5,795 bases of DNA from Chloroflexia bacterium (GCA_013695265.1 JACDAU010000053.1:1-5795); one strand, 5' to 3'; counted from the first letter of the stretch, positions 1 to 5,672 are shown. Numbers and translations: made by a program. The notes: a model not told the origin generated them from the sequence alone.

Positions 1-863
1 ATGTAGTGGTCCCAGGTCTCGTTCGGCGCCTCGAAGCGAAGGCGATGGGGGAGTTCGGCCTTGATCCACGCGGTCAGTGCGCGTCCCGAGGGTGCGTCGT
101 TGTACGGGAATAGCGCGTTCCCAATGCCGGAGAAGCCCTCGTTCTGCTTGACCACGGCGCGCCGCAGCGTTGGCCTGCTCGACTTCAGGGCCGCGAGGGC
201 GCGGGCTACGTCATGTGGGTCGCGCACGTTCTCGAAGCCCTCCGGCATCTTGACCTGTGCTTCATGGAAGACCCTCCTGCTGCCGCTCTTCGTGCCGAGC
301 CAGGTGAGATCGGGGTCGCAGCCATAGAGTGGCAGGTCAAGGCGCACGGCGAGCGAGCGTTCAAGTGGTGTGCTATTGAACGTGAGCAGGTACGCCGATG
401 CGGGCTCGGCGATCGCCGCCCGAATACGGCGTAGCAGCCGCGGCCGGTCGAGGAGTTTGCGGGTGAGGGGCTGGGGAGAGGCGTCCGCGCAGTTCAGCAA
501 CGTCAGCCGGCTTCCAGGGCTCGTGGCCAGGCCGGGTAATTGATTGAGATAATATTCCACGATCGAGGGCGCGACCGGCTGGCTGGTCAGGTAGATGAGA
601 TGGGTGGCAGAGTGCTGAAGGAGGGTCAGCAACGACAGTAGCCGCTCCTCGTAATAGCTCACCCCTCGGATGATCGCCAGGTCTGCCAGGTCGAACGAGA
701 GGCTGGGAACGATCACCACCGTCCGCGCGGCGTCTGCGTTCGGTGAGTCGTTGTAGACAAACCCCGCCAGCCGCTGCTGGAGCACGGCGAACCGCTGGTT
801 TTCTACCTCGGAGCCTGGCAGCAGAGCGTTTGCCTCTTGCACCTGCGCCCCGTCAAGGCTCAC
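1..863 (-). CDS. Peptide ligase PGM1-related ATP-grasp protein (5' part; runs off the left edge)
   Basis: Open minus-strand frame of 287 codons plus two bases, with no stop before the window edge, so the carboxyl end is missing. The family resembles PGM1, the ATP-grasp ligase that joins peptides in pheganomycin biosynthesis; ATP-grasp ligases activate a carboxylate as acyl phosphate and couple it to an amine. Visible features are IVPSLSFD (51-58), a YYEERLLSLL block (70-79), TRKLLDRPRLLRRIR (134-148), GTKSGSRRVF (190-199) and an ATP-grasp-like VVKQNEGFSGIGNA (237-250) with its lysine and glycine-rich loop. I chose the GTG at 863 because AGAAGGTGG lies 6 nt upstream; the overlapping ATG is immediately followed by TGA in its own frame. 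The frame stays open upstream to about position 1013 without an ATG. Substrate and product are unknown. Family assignment is by recognised motifs and fairly secure; an actual peptide ligase activity is inference. Confidence 0.85.
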   Translation of the reverse strand, partial: MSLDGAQVQEANALLPGSEVENQRFAVLQQRLAGFVYNDSPNADAARTVVIVPSLSFDLADLAIIRGVSYYEERLLSLLTLLQHSATHLIYLTSQPVAPSIVEYYLNQLPGLATSPGSRLTLLNCADASPQPLTRKLLDRPRLLRRIRAAIAEPASAYLLTFNSTPLERSLAVRLDLPLYGCDPDLTWLGTKSGSRRVFHEAQVKMPEGFENVRDPHDVARALAALKSSRPTLRRAVVKQNEGFSGIGNALFPYNDAPSGRALTAWIKAELPHRLRFEAPNETWDHY

Positions 864-869
864 ATCCGT

Positions 870-878
870 CCACCTTCT
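870..878 (-). promoter_or_regulatory. Ribosome binding site that fixes the GTG start of the ATP-grasp gene
   Basis: On the minus strand this reads AGAAGGTGG, a good match to the anti-Shine-Dalgarno sequence, with a 6-nt spacer (ACGGAT) to the GTG at 863. No comparable site precedes the only nearby alternative in frame, a TTG about 45 nt further upstream. Confidence 0.7.
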
Positions 879-972
879 GAGATGATTATCGTCGCTGATC
901 TCGGTTCGGCTGAGCAACCGGCGTGCGTCAAGCTCAAGTGAGCACCTGGCGGTGTTGGGAGAGCCGCAGAGG

Positions 973-981
973 ACTATAGCA
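973..981 (-). promoter_or_regulatory. Candidate extended -10 promoter for the ATP-grasp gene
   Basis: The minus strand reads TGCTATAGT, an extended -10 (TGn plus TATAGT, one mismatch to TATAAT). No good -35 hexamer lies 16-18 nt upstream, as is common for extended -10 promoters. A start near 966 would give a leader of about 100 nt before the GTG at 863. It sits just downstream of the hairpin that ends the preceding minus-strand gene, which fits independent transcription. Confidence 0.4.
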
Positions 982-1024
982 TACCGTCGACGGAAGTGTG
1001 GGGCGGAGGCGGACTACAAACGAC

Positions 1025-1060
1025 GAGAGGAGGTAGACGCCGCAGCGTCCACCCCCTCTC
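1025..1060 (-). terminator. Strand-specific 16-bp hairpin with UNCG-type tetraloop, likely terminator of the CHRD-like gene
   Basis: The arms 1025-1040 and 1045-1060 are complementary over 16 positions. The two exceptions become G-U pairs in minus-strand RNA but A-C mismatches in plus-strand RNA, so the structure is perfect only in the minus transcript. The 4-nt loop is UGCG closed by C-G, a member of the stable UNCG tetraloop class. Only a short U-rich stretch follows (GTCGTTTG), so it may be a weak intrinsic terminator or a 3'-end stabilising hairpin. It lies 30 nt past the stop of the minus-strand gene ending at 1091. Confidence 0.65.
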
Positions 1061-1065
1061 CGTGT

Positions 1066-1083
1066 TTACCTGAGGTCAGGTAA
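1066..1083. repeat. Perfect 8-bp palindrome, TTACCTGA-GG-TCAGGTAA
   Basis: Perfect inverted repeat with a 2-nt centre, 7 nt downstream of the stop codon of the minus-strand gene and 5 nt before the larger hairpin. It could fold in RNA as a small first stem of a two-hairpin 3' end, or be a protein-binding site in DNA. Its position after a stop codon favours the first reading. Confidence 0.5.
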
Positions 1084-1090
1084 CGAGGCT

Positions 1091-1738
1091 TTAGCGCGCG
1101 CCGTACGAGCGGCGAAGGACCACGAGTCCGCCAGCCAGGACGAGCCCGACTGCGGCCATCGGAGCCGCGCTGTTCGACGACTTGGCCATCCCGCCCGCGC
1201 CGGTATCAGGCATCTCCGCCATCTCGCCCTCGTTGTAGTCCTCGTCTCCCTCGTACGCGAGGGTCGCGAAGTTGTCGCCACACGCGATCACGGTCGCGAT
1301 CTCCGCGTCTGAAAGGTGCACGTTCAGGTAGTAGCCCGACTCAAGCAACTCATCGACAGACTCATCGACCATCGTCGTGCTCGTGCCGTCAACGACTGGC
1401 TCAAGAGGGATCACGACTGGGTTGTTCGCGCCGCAGTCACCGGCCTCGTGGAAGTGCGCGGGGCTCGGGCCGTCCACGCCGTTCAGGGTGATGACGACCT
1501 TCGAGGTGCCGTCGCCGTTGTCGAATATGTTCCCCGTGCCCTTGAGGTCCGCGTACTCCGTATCAGCGGTACCTGCGATAGGGATCTCAACGTCATGGTC
1601 GGCGAGCGCGGTAGCGCTCAACAGGCTCAGTGCCATGATCGCCATAAGGAACGTATATAGCCTCTTCAAGTGGTGCCTCCTGCTGAAACTCATTATTCTG
1701 GTGCCTCGACTGGTGTTCCGTGTATTCCTGGCCGCCAC
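1091..1738 (-). CDS. Exported CHRD-like beta-sandwich protein with Tat-like signal and C-terminal sorting signal
   Basis: A 215-residue exported protein. The n-region is Arg-rich and carries SRRHHLK (19-25), close to the Tat consensus SRRxFLK; a hydrophobic stretch (27-45) ends at ATALA, with likely cleavage after residue 46. Residues about 50-155 resemble small bacterial CHRD or Cu/Zn-SOD-like beta domains: GDGTSKVVITLNG, PAHFHEAGDC (93-102), DGTSTTMVD and YYLNVHLSD. Three histidines (95, 97, 141) and two cysteines (102, 153) could form a metal site and a disulfide; this is inference. An acidic linker precedes MPDTG (176-180), a hydrophobic helix (about 190-208) and a basic tail ending SYGAR, the layout of a sortase substrate. 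GTG at 1738 has AGAAAGGA 7 nt upstream. ATG at 1693 (residue 16), with GAGG 10 nt upstream, is a real alternative and gives the same mature protein. The biochemical role is unknown. Confidence 0.8.
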   Translation of the reverse strand: MAARNTRNTSRGTRIMSFSRRHHLKRLYTFLMAIMALSLLSATALADHDVEIPIAGTADTEYADLKGTGNIFDNGDGTSKVVITLNGVDGPSPAHFHEAGDCGANNPVVIPLEPVVDGTSTTMVDESVDELLESGYYLNVHLSDAEIATVIACGDNFATLAYEGDEDYNEGEMAEMPDTGAGGMAKSSNSAAPMAAVGLVLAGGLVVLRRSYGAR

Positions 1739-1942
1739 CGCCTGATCCTTTCTGCCGGCGTCCTGCGTACCTCAACCGATGAGGGTCGCCAATGTCAGCC
1801 AGCTTGCCATCACAACGGTGAGGACCGTCCCATCCACCGCGCCTCCCTGCCACGGCTGCTCAGGGGTGTCTAGAAAGGGAATACGCAACGGCGCGGCGGA
1901 CGGATTCGTTTCCGATTGAGTTACCTCACCTCACGACGATTG

Positions 1943-1951
1943 TGGGATACT
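1943..1951 (+). promoter_or_regulatory. Candidate extended -10 promoter for the Gfo/Idh/MocA gene
   Basis: TGGGATACT fits the extended -10 form TGn plus GATACT (two mismatches to TATAAT). A TTGAGT at 1916-1921 is too far upstream (24 nt) to be a normal -35. Transcription would start near 1958, giving a leader of about 95 nt before the TTG at 2052. It would leave the ATG at 1962 almost leaderless, another reason to doubt that ATG. Confidence 0.35.
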
Positions 1952-2033
1952 AGTTCCGGCGATGCATGGGGCGCCTGGAGCGGTGAGCAAAATCGCCGCC
2001 CGCACCCGCGCGACACAACAAGCCTTACAGCCC

Positions 2034-2041
2034 AGGAAGGA
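2034..2041 (+). promoter_or_regulatory. Ribosome binding site deciding a TTG start for the oxidoreductase
   Basis: AGGAAGGA is a strong Shine-Dalgarno match, 10 nt before the in-frame TTG at 2052. The upstream ATG at 1962 has no purine-rich site before it, and the GTG at 1983 has only GGAG two bases away, too close to work well. Confidence 0.6.
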
Positions 2042-2051
2042 CACGAAGCTC

Positions 2052-3047
2052 TTGTCGACCGAAGATAGCAGAGAGAACTTGCGCATTGGTATTGTCGGGT
2101 GCGGCGGTATTGGAGGGCGTCACCTGCTCTCCTACCAGAACAACGGCCACACACCGGCCGCACTGGCAGACGCCTTTCCGGAGGCAGCGGCGAAGGCGGC
2201 GGAGAAGTGGGGTGGGAAACCGTACGGCGATTGGCGTGAGATGTTCGCGCAGGAGCAGCTCGATGCCATCAGCGTCTGCACGCCGCCCAATGTTCACCGA
2301 GAGATCTCCGTGGCCGCGCTCGAAGCTGGCATACCTGTGCTGTGCGAAAAGCCGATGACGACTACGCTTGCGGATGCGGAGGCGATTGCCCAGGCAGCAG
2401 AATCGACAGGCACACTCTTTTTTATCGGTCACTGCCACCGGTTTCAGCCGCAGATTCAGAAGCTGCGCGAGCTTATCGACGCGGGCGAGCTTGGCGCGGT
2501 ACGCATGTTCCGCACGCGCATCGGGTTTCACTTTCTGCGCGCGGAAAGTAGCTGGTTCACCGACGCAGAAATCTCCGGCGGGGGCATACTCATCGACACG
2601 CACGTCCACTCGGTCGATATCTTTCGGTATCTTTGCGGGGAGGTCGAGGAGGTCACTGCATTGACCTCGACGATGGACACGCCACTGGGACCGGCGATGC
2701 GCGTGGAAGATTCAGCGATCATGACGGTGCGTTCCACCGAGGGTGTACTGGGTGTGATGGAGGCAAGTTGGCGCACGCCGCCCGGCGAGGTGCAGGTTAC
2801 CGTATACGGCACGGCGGCACGTGCCGTCGTCAACTACCAGACGCTTCAACTCACCCTGCAAAAGGCGGACGAGAAGGAGGCGCGCCCGATCGAAGTGGAG
2901 GATGCCAACCGATTCGATCGCGAGATCGAGCACTTCCTCGCGTGTGTCCGTGGCGAGCAGCAGCCCCGACTCAAGCCTGAGGACGGCGTTATCGCTATCC
3001 GGTGCCTTATGGCCGCGTATGAATCCCGGGGCGTGCAGGTCTTGTAG
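2052..3047 (+). CDS. Gfo/Idh/MocA-family NAD(P)-dependent oxidoreductase
   Basis: A 331-residue cytoplasmic dehydrogenase of the Gfo/Idh/MocA family, which oxidises or reduces hydroxyl groups on sugars, cyclitols and related compounds. Numbered from the TTG start, the Rossmann nucleotide loop GCGGIG is at 16-21 right after LRIGIV, and CEKPM (98-102) carries the family lysine (Lys100). GGGILIDTHVH (176-186) supplies Asp182 and His186, with the Asp-x3-His spacing seen in inositol dehydrogenase, so the catalytic Lys/Asp/His set is intact. The C-terminal half has the usual alpha/beta domain ending in the helical block around FDREIEHFLACVRG. Length is at the short end of the normal range. The longer model from ATG 1962 would add 30 Arg- and Ala-rich residues before the Rossmann fold that the family does not need. 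The gene stands alone with no sugar transporter or kinase beside it, so the substrate cannot be inferred. Confidence 0.9.
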   Translation: MSTEDSRENLRIGIVGCGGIGGRHLLSYQNNGHTPAALADAFPEAAAKAAEKWGGKPYGDWREMFAQEQLDAISVCTPPNVHREISVAALEAGIPVLCEKPMTTTLADAEAIAQAAESTGTLFFIGHCHRFQPQIQKLRELIDAGELGAVRMFRTRIGFHFLRAESSWFTDAEISGGGILIDTHVHSVDIFRYLCGEVEEVTALTSTMDTPLGPAMRVEDSAIMTVRSTEGVLGVMEASWRTPPGEVQVTVYGTAARAVVNYQTLQLTLQKADEKEARPIEVEDANRFDREIEHFLACVRGEQQPRLKPEDGVIAIRCLMAAYESRGVQVL

Positions 3048-3093
3048 CAGTTACCATTTCGATGTCTAAGGTGGTGCTTTTTCGATGATGGAC

Positions 3094-3115
3094 GGGGCGT
3101 TCCACTGAACGCCCG
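3094..3115. repeat. Palindromic dispersed repeat, copy 1
   Basis: Perfect 8-bp stem GGGCGTTC (3095-3102) and GAACGCCC (3107-3114) around CACT. Outer arms ATGG (3088-3091) and CCAT (3116-3119) extend it after a small internal loop. The 22-nt core matches copy 2 at 4858-4879 at 21 of 22 positions, differing only at the first loop base. It lacks a U-tract on either strand, so it looks more like a REP-type intergenic element than a classical terminator, although it may still protect or end the upstream transcript. Confidence 0.7.
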
Positions 3116-3368
3116 CCATGCATGCCGCAGTACCTTGGCGCCGCACATGGCCCTGTTCGCCGGACCTGACGCCTGCGCCCGTCACAGCAGCATTCCGCGT
3201 GGGTCTTCCGCCGCGAGGTTCACTGGCACACATCCGGGAGCAGTGTCGCTGGATGCTGTTCTAACCGATTGGGGCACACTCCTTGCGAAGCACCGCTTCC
3301 AGACACTGCCCACAGTCAGGAAGGAGTTCGCACTCCACACGAATCTCGGCGTTCTGGCCAGTAGTAGC

Positions 3369-3374
3369 AAAGGA
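3369..3374 (+). promoter_or_regulatory. Ribosome binding site deciding a TTG start for the esterase
   Basis: AAAGGA stands 7 nt before the in-frame TTG at 3382. The next ATG, at 3397, is 22 nt away from it and has no site of its own. The ATG at 3283 would put 38 atypical residues in front of the signal peptide. Confidence 0.65.
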
Positions 3375-3381
3375 ACATAAC

Positions 3382-4575
3382 TTGACTCAGATACCCATGC
3401 GTTTATTGACCTGTCTCAGCCTCGTACTGGCGCTTACTATCAGCTCCGCCGCGCCTGCGCTTGCACAGGACGAGCCAGCCCAACCCACCGCCGATAACCA
3501 GGCGGTGCTCGACAAGCTCAAGGCATTGAGCAACGGCGTGAAGCTAGAGACTTTGTCACCTGTCGAGGCACGCAAGGCGCCTACGTTTGCGGACGCTGTG
3601 AAGGGCGTGTTGCAGGACCGCGGTGAGAGCACTGCGCCGGAGCCGGTCGCGGATGTGACGGATCGCACGATCCCCGGACCTGCGGGCGACATACCCGTCC
3701 GTATATACACCCCAGAGGGTGACGGCCCGTTCCCGGTCGTGGTCTACTACCACGGCGGTGGATGGGTGCTTGCGGATTACAACGTGTACGACTCCTCGGG
3801 CCGCGCACTCGCGAATGCGGCGGAGGCCATAGTCGTCTCGGTGAACTACCGCCGGGCGCCGGAGAACCCGTACCCCGCCGCTGCGGACGATGCGTACGCC
3901 GCGTACATCTGGGCGACGCAGAACGCGGGCGAGATCGACGGTGACACCGCGCGAGTGGCAGTCGCGGGCGAGAGCGCGGGCGGTAACCTCGCGGCGGTAA
4001 CGGCCCTGCGAGCGCGCGACGAGGGCGCGCAGATGCCCGTGCACCAGTTGCTCGTTTACCCGATCACGAACTACGCCTTTGATACGGAGAGCTACGAGAC
4101 GTACGCGGCCGCTATGCCGCTCTCCCGTCCCCTCATGCAGTACTTCTGGCGCAACTACCTGACCGACGAGGCCGAGGGCGTCGAGGCATACGCCTCACCG
4201 TTGCAGGCTGAAAGCCTGGAAGGTCTGCCGCCCGCGACGGTGGTGGCGGCGGAGATCGACCCACTGCAAACCGAGGGCGCGGAGTACGCCGAAGCGCTTG
4301 AAGGCGCGGGCGTATCAGTACGATATCAGCTCTATGAGGGCACGACGCACGAGTTCTTCGGGGCTGGCGTGGTGATTCCTGAGGGCAAGGCCGCTGTCGC
4401 GTTCGCGGCTGAGGGGCTTAAGGCAGGCTTCATGAGCATGCCTGAGTCGGGCGGTGGCGGACTGGCTGCCTCGACTGATGGACCTAACCCCGCGCTGCCA
4501 TTGGCCGGACTGGGTCTGCTCGGCGCAATCGGCTATGGGGCGTTCCGAACTCACCGCCGGTCGAGCCGTGCGTAG
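3382..4575 (+). CDS. Secreted, C-terminally anchored alpha/beta hydrolase (HSL/family IV esterase)
   Basis: A 397-residue exported carboxylesterase of the hormone-sensitive-lipase group (alpha/beta-hydrolase fold 3), which hydrolyses short acyl or related esters. Numbered from TTG 3382, the signal peptide covers about 1-29 (MRLLTCLSLVLALTISSAAP core, cleavage near ALAQ). A short N-terminal cap follows (TLSPVEARKAPTFADAVK). The oxyanion motif HGGGW is at 124-128. The catalytic set is complete: Ser198 in GESAGG, Asp293 in EIDPL and His323 in GTTHEFF. After the catalytic domain come MPESG (353-357), a Gly/Ser linker, a hydrophobic helix (about 369-388) and the tail RTHRRSSRA, a sorting-signal layout that would hold the enzyme on the cell surface. 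Family IV esterases are often cytoplasmic, so the export plus anchor is notable. The natural substrate is unknown. A terminator follows 50 nt after the stop. Confidence 0.92.
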   Translation: MTQIPMRLLTCLSLVLALTISSAAPALAQDEPAQPTADNQAVLDKLKALSNGVKLETLSPVEARKAPTFADAVKGVLQDRGESTAPEPVADVTDRTIPGPAGDIPVRIYTPEGDGPFPVVVYYHGGGWVLADYNVYDSSGRALANAAEAIVVSVNYRRAPENPYPAAADDAYAAYIWATQNAGEIDGDTARVAVAGESAGGNLAAVTALRARDEGAQMPVHQLLVYPITNYAFDTESYETYAAAMPLSRPLMQYFWRNYLTDEAEGVEAYASPLQAESLEGLPPATVVAAEIDPLQTEGAEYAEALEGAGVSVRYQLYEGTTHEFFGAGVVIPEGKAAVAFAAEGLKAGFMSMPESGGGGLAASTDGPNPALPLAGLGLLGAIGYGAFRTHRRSSRA

Positions 4576-4624
4576 GGGGTAACCATAGTCGCTGCTTCGC
4601 TCGTTGCGAGGTGAGGATGAACAT

Positions 4625-4658
4625 GAGCGAGCCGCCACACTATGTTGTGGCTCGCTTT
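4625..4658 (+). terminator. Likely intrinsic terminator of the esterase gene
   Basis: AGCGAGCC (4626-4633) pairs with GGCTCGCT (4649-4656). An alternative fold pairs GCCACA with TGTGGC inside AGCGA/TCGCT. The stem ends in GCTTTCC, giving only three T residues. It starts 50 nt after the esterase stop, the expected place. The 15-nt loop of the first fold and the short T-run keep confidence moderate. Confidence 0.6.
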
Positions 4659-4766
4659 CCGTATCTCCTGCCGCTGGTTCGGCGGACCGTGGCGTTCAGG
4701 CGGACTTGGTCGTACCACTCTGGTTTCGGTTAGTCCGAGCGCGGAGATCCCGAGGTCTGCCTCTGA

Positions 4767-4793
4767 GCAATCCTCATCTGAGGTCGCAATGAC
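4767..4793. repeat. Possible dispersed repeat remnant with GCAAT ends
   Basis: CCTCA-TC-TGAGG (4772-4783) is a perfect 5-bp inverted repeat, flanked by GCAATCC on the left and GCAATGAC on the right. The reverse complement begins GTCATTGCGA and contains GGATTGC, which resembles a family of intergenic repeats I remember from several bacterial genomes. Only one copy is in this window, so its repeat status is inference. Confidence 0.3.
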
Positions 4794-4857
4794 ACCGTTA
4801 CAGTGGTGAGCACAGGAAGTGATCCTTCGCGCATGCGATGTCGCTGGGCCAGACGTA

Positions 4858-4879
4858 GGGGCGTTCAACTGAACGCCCG
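4858..4879. repeat. Palindromic dispersed repeat, copy 2
   Basis: GGGCGTTCA (4859-4867) and TGAACGCCC (4870-4878) form a perfect 9-bp stem with a 2-nt centre; flanking GTA (4855-4857) and GTGC (4879-4882) give partial further pairing. Identical to copy 1 except for one loop base, which here extends the stem by one pair. It lies between convergent genes and is closer to the end of the minus-strand 2H gene. Confidence 0.7.
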
Positions 4880-4961
4880 TGCAGCCCCCCCAACATGCCC
4901 CTTCCAGCGGGATCAGTCCTTCCGCTCACGGCTGTAGTATGATCTGCGCGGACCGTGCTGG

Positions 4962-5594
4962 TCAGGTGGGCAGGCGGAAGGAACGCGTCGTTGTCCAGAG
5001 GATGGAGCCATCTTCAGCGCTCTGAGATCGCACCAGGAGCAGTTCCCGGGCCTCCCACTCGCAGCGCGGTGTGTACTCGGCCAAGTCGCCACGGATCTCC
5101 TCCAGACGCTCGATGGTAATCCCGTCCGCGATCGTAATATGCGGCACCCAGTTCTCGAACTGATGCGCCGGCGCGTCGGGGAACACGTCTCGCACGTCTG
5201 GTAGCGCGTGGACCACCGCCTCGTGCAGGCGCATAAGCCGGTCGGAGCGCTTCACCTTGGCGTAGAGGACGTTGTTCCGCGGCCCGACGAACGATCCCAG
5301 ACCCTCGGCCTGGAGCTGCACGGGCAGGTATCGTAGCGCCACGTCCTCGATGATGTGCACGAGTCCTTTTGGATCCTTCGTCGCGAAGGGTGCGCGCAGA
5401 GTGACATGGGGAAAGATTCGCTTTGCCGCGGAGGGACAGAAGCGTTCCCGCTTGCTCGCGATCTCGTCGTAAAACTCCTCGGGCAGACCGAGGACTACAC
5501 CATACATTGATTGCGGCTTCGCGTCGACCCTGGTGTATTGCTCGTCGAGCGACGATCCGCGCGGCACGCTTTCCGCCTCGGGCGTCATGTTCAT
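4962..5594 (-). CDS. 2H phosphoesterase, 2'-5' RNA ligase family protein
   Basis: A 210-residue soluble protein of the 2H phosphoesterase superfamily. Members carry two HxT motifs and act on cyclic or 2'-5' linked phosphates in RNA or nucleotides; the typical activity is 2',3'-cyclic phosphodiesterase with reversible 2'-5' ligation. Both motifs are intact: HVT in FPHVTLRAPF (His63, Thr65) and HIT in WVPHITIADG (His152, Thr154), with the expected separation and a beta-rich duplicated fold between them. The first 30 residues (Asp/Glu- and Ser-rich) are an extension before MYGVVLGLP, where the fold begins. GGGAGG (5605-5610) is 10 nt before ATG 5594 and 7 nt before TTG 5597, so the protein may be one residue longer. 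No RNA repair or tRNA gene is adjacent, so the physiological substrate cannot be told. The family call is firm; the exact reaction is inference. Confidence 0.88.
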   Translation of the reverse strand: MNMTPEAESVPRGSSLDEQYTRVDAKPQSMYGVVLGLPEEFYDEIASKRERFCPSAAKRIFPHVTLRAPFATKDPKGLVHIIEDVALRYLPVQLQAEGLGSFVGPRNNVLYAKVKRSDRLMRLHEAVVHALPDVRDVFPDAPAHQFENWVPHITIADGITIERLEEIRGDLAEYTPRCEWEARELLLVRSQSAEDGSILWTTTRSFRLPT

Positions 5595-5604
5595 CAACTT
5601 CGGG

Positions 5605-5610
5605 CCTCCC
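5605..5610 (-). promoter_or_regulatory. Ribosome binding site of the 2H phosphoesterase gene
   Basis: The minus strand reads GGGAGG. Spacing is 7 nt to TTG 5597 and 10 nt to ATG 5594, so it supports the start in this region but does not decide between adjacent codons. Confidence 0.65.
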
Positions 5611-5672
5611 TGCAGTCAGTCCCTTCCGGCTCCAGGAGCATCACCGCCCGGTCGAGCGGCTTGCCTGTCAGT

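Larger units (their letters stand above)
1739..2051. other. Divergent intergenic/leader region between the CHRD-like gene and the oxidoreductase gene
   Basis: Both flanking genes point away from this stretch, so it should hold two promoters. On the plus strand an extended -10 is visible near 1943-1951. On the minus strand I found only the ribosome binding site AGAAAGGA (1746-1753) and no convincing -10/-35 pair. A tandem CCTCACCTCA lies at 1924-1933. Open frames crossing the region do not resemble a protein I recognise. Confidence 0.5.
3048..3381. other. Intergenic region between the oxidoreductase and esterase genes
   Basis: 334 nt without a gene I can support. It holds copy 1 of a palindromic repeat (3094-3115) about 45 nt past the oxidoreductase stop, a TTTTT run at 3078-3082 without a convincing stem before it, and the esterase ribosome binding site at its end. 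I found no clear promoter for the esterase. Open frames on both strands here lack recognisable protein features. Confidence 0.5.
4576..4961. other. Convergent intergenic region with terminator and repeats
   Basis: 386 nt between two convergent genes. In order it holds a small CTCG-TTG-CGAG hairpin near 4600, the esterase terminator (4625-4658), a 6-bp inverted repeat CGGACT/AGTCCG (4701-4706 and 4732-4737), a GCAAT-flanked CCTCA-TC-TGAGG element (4767-4793), copy 2 of the palindromic repeat (4858-4879), and an imperfect 7-bp stem at 4906-4926. No open frame here looks like a protein. The density of small palindromes suggests accumulation of dispersed non-coding repeats. Confidence 0.55.

Noticed and set aside
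61..327. Plus-strand open frame of 88 codons
   Set aside because: It lies antisense to the ATP-grasp gene, whose motifs are clear; the translation is Arg/Ser/Pro-rich and resembles no family.
1962..2051. N-terminal extension of the oxidoreductase from ATG 1962
   Set aside because: No ribosome binding site before the ATG, almost no leader behind the likely promoter, and 30 residues that do not fit the family before the Rossmann fold. TTG 2052 has a strong site.
3078..3082. TTTTT run after the oxidoreductase, considered as an intrinsic terminator
   Set aside because: The upstream pairing is only ACCA/TGGT with a long loop; no stable GC-rich stem.
3135..3380. 81-codon plus-strand frame in the intergenic region
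   Set aside because: No ribosome binding site or recognisable features, and it overlaps the leader of the esterase.
4681..4760. Possible tRNA or small structured RNA in the convergent region
   Set aside because: The CGGACT/AGTCCG repeat encloses 25 nt without a T-loop consensus, anticodon arm or acceptor stem.
3094..4879. The two palindromic repeats as a CRISPR array or transposon ends
   Set aside because: They are about 1.7 kb apart with a complete esterase gene between them, no regular spacers, no transposase and no target-site duplication visible.
4938..4943. TATGAT on the plus strand as a promoter
   Set aside because: No plus-strand gene follows; it faces the end of the minus-strand 2H gene.
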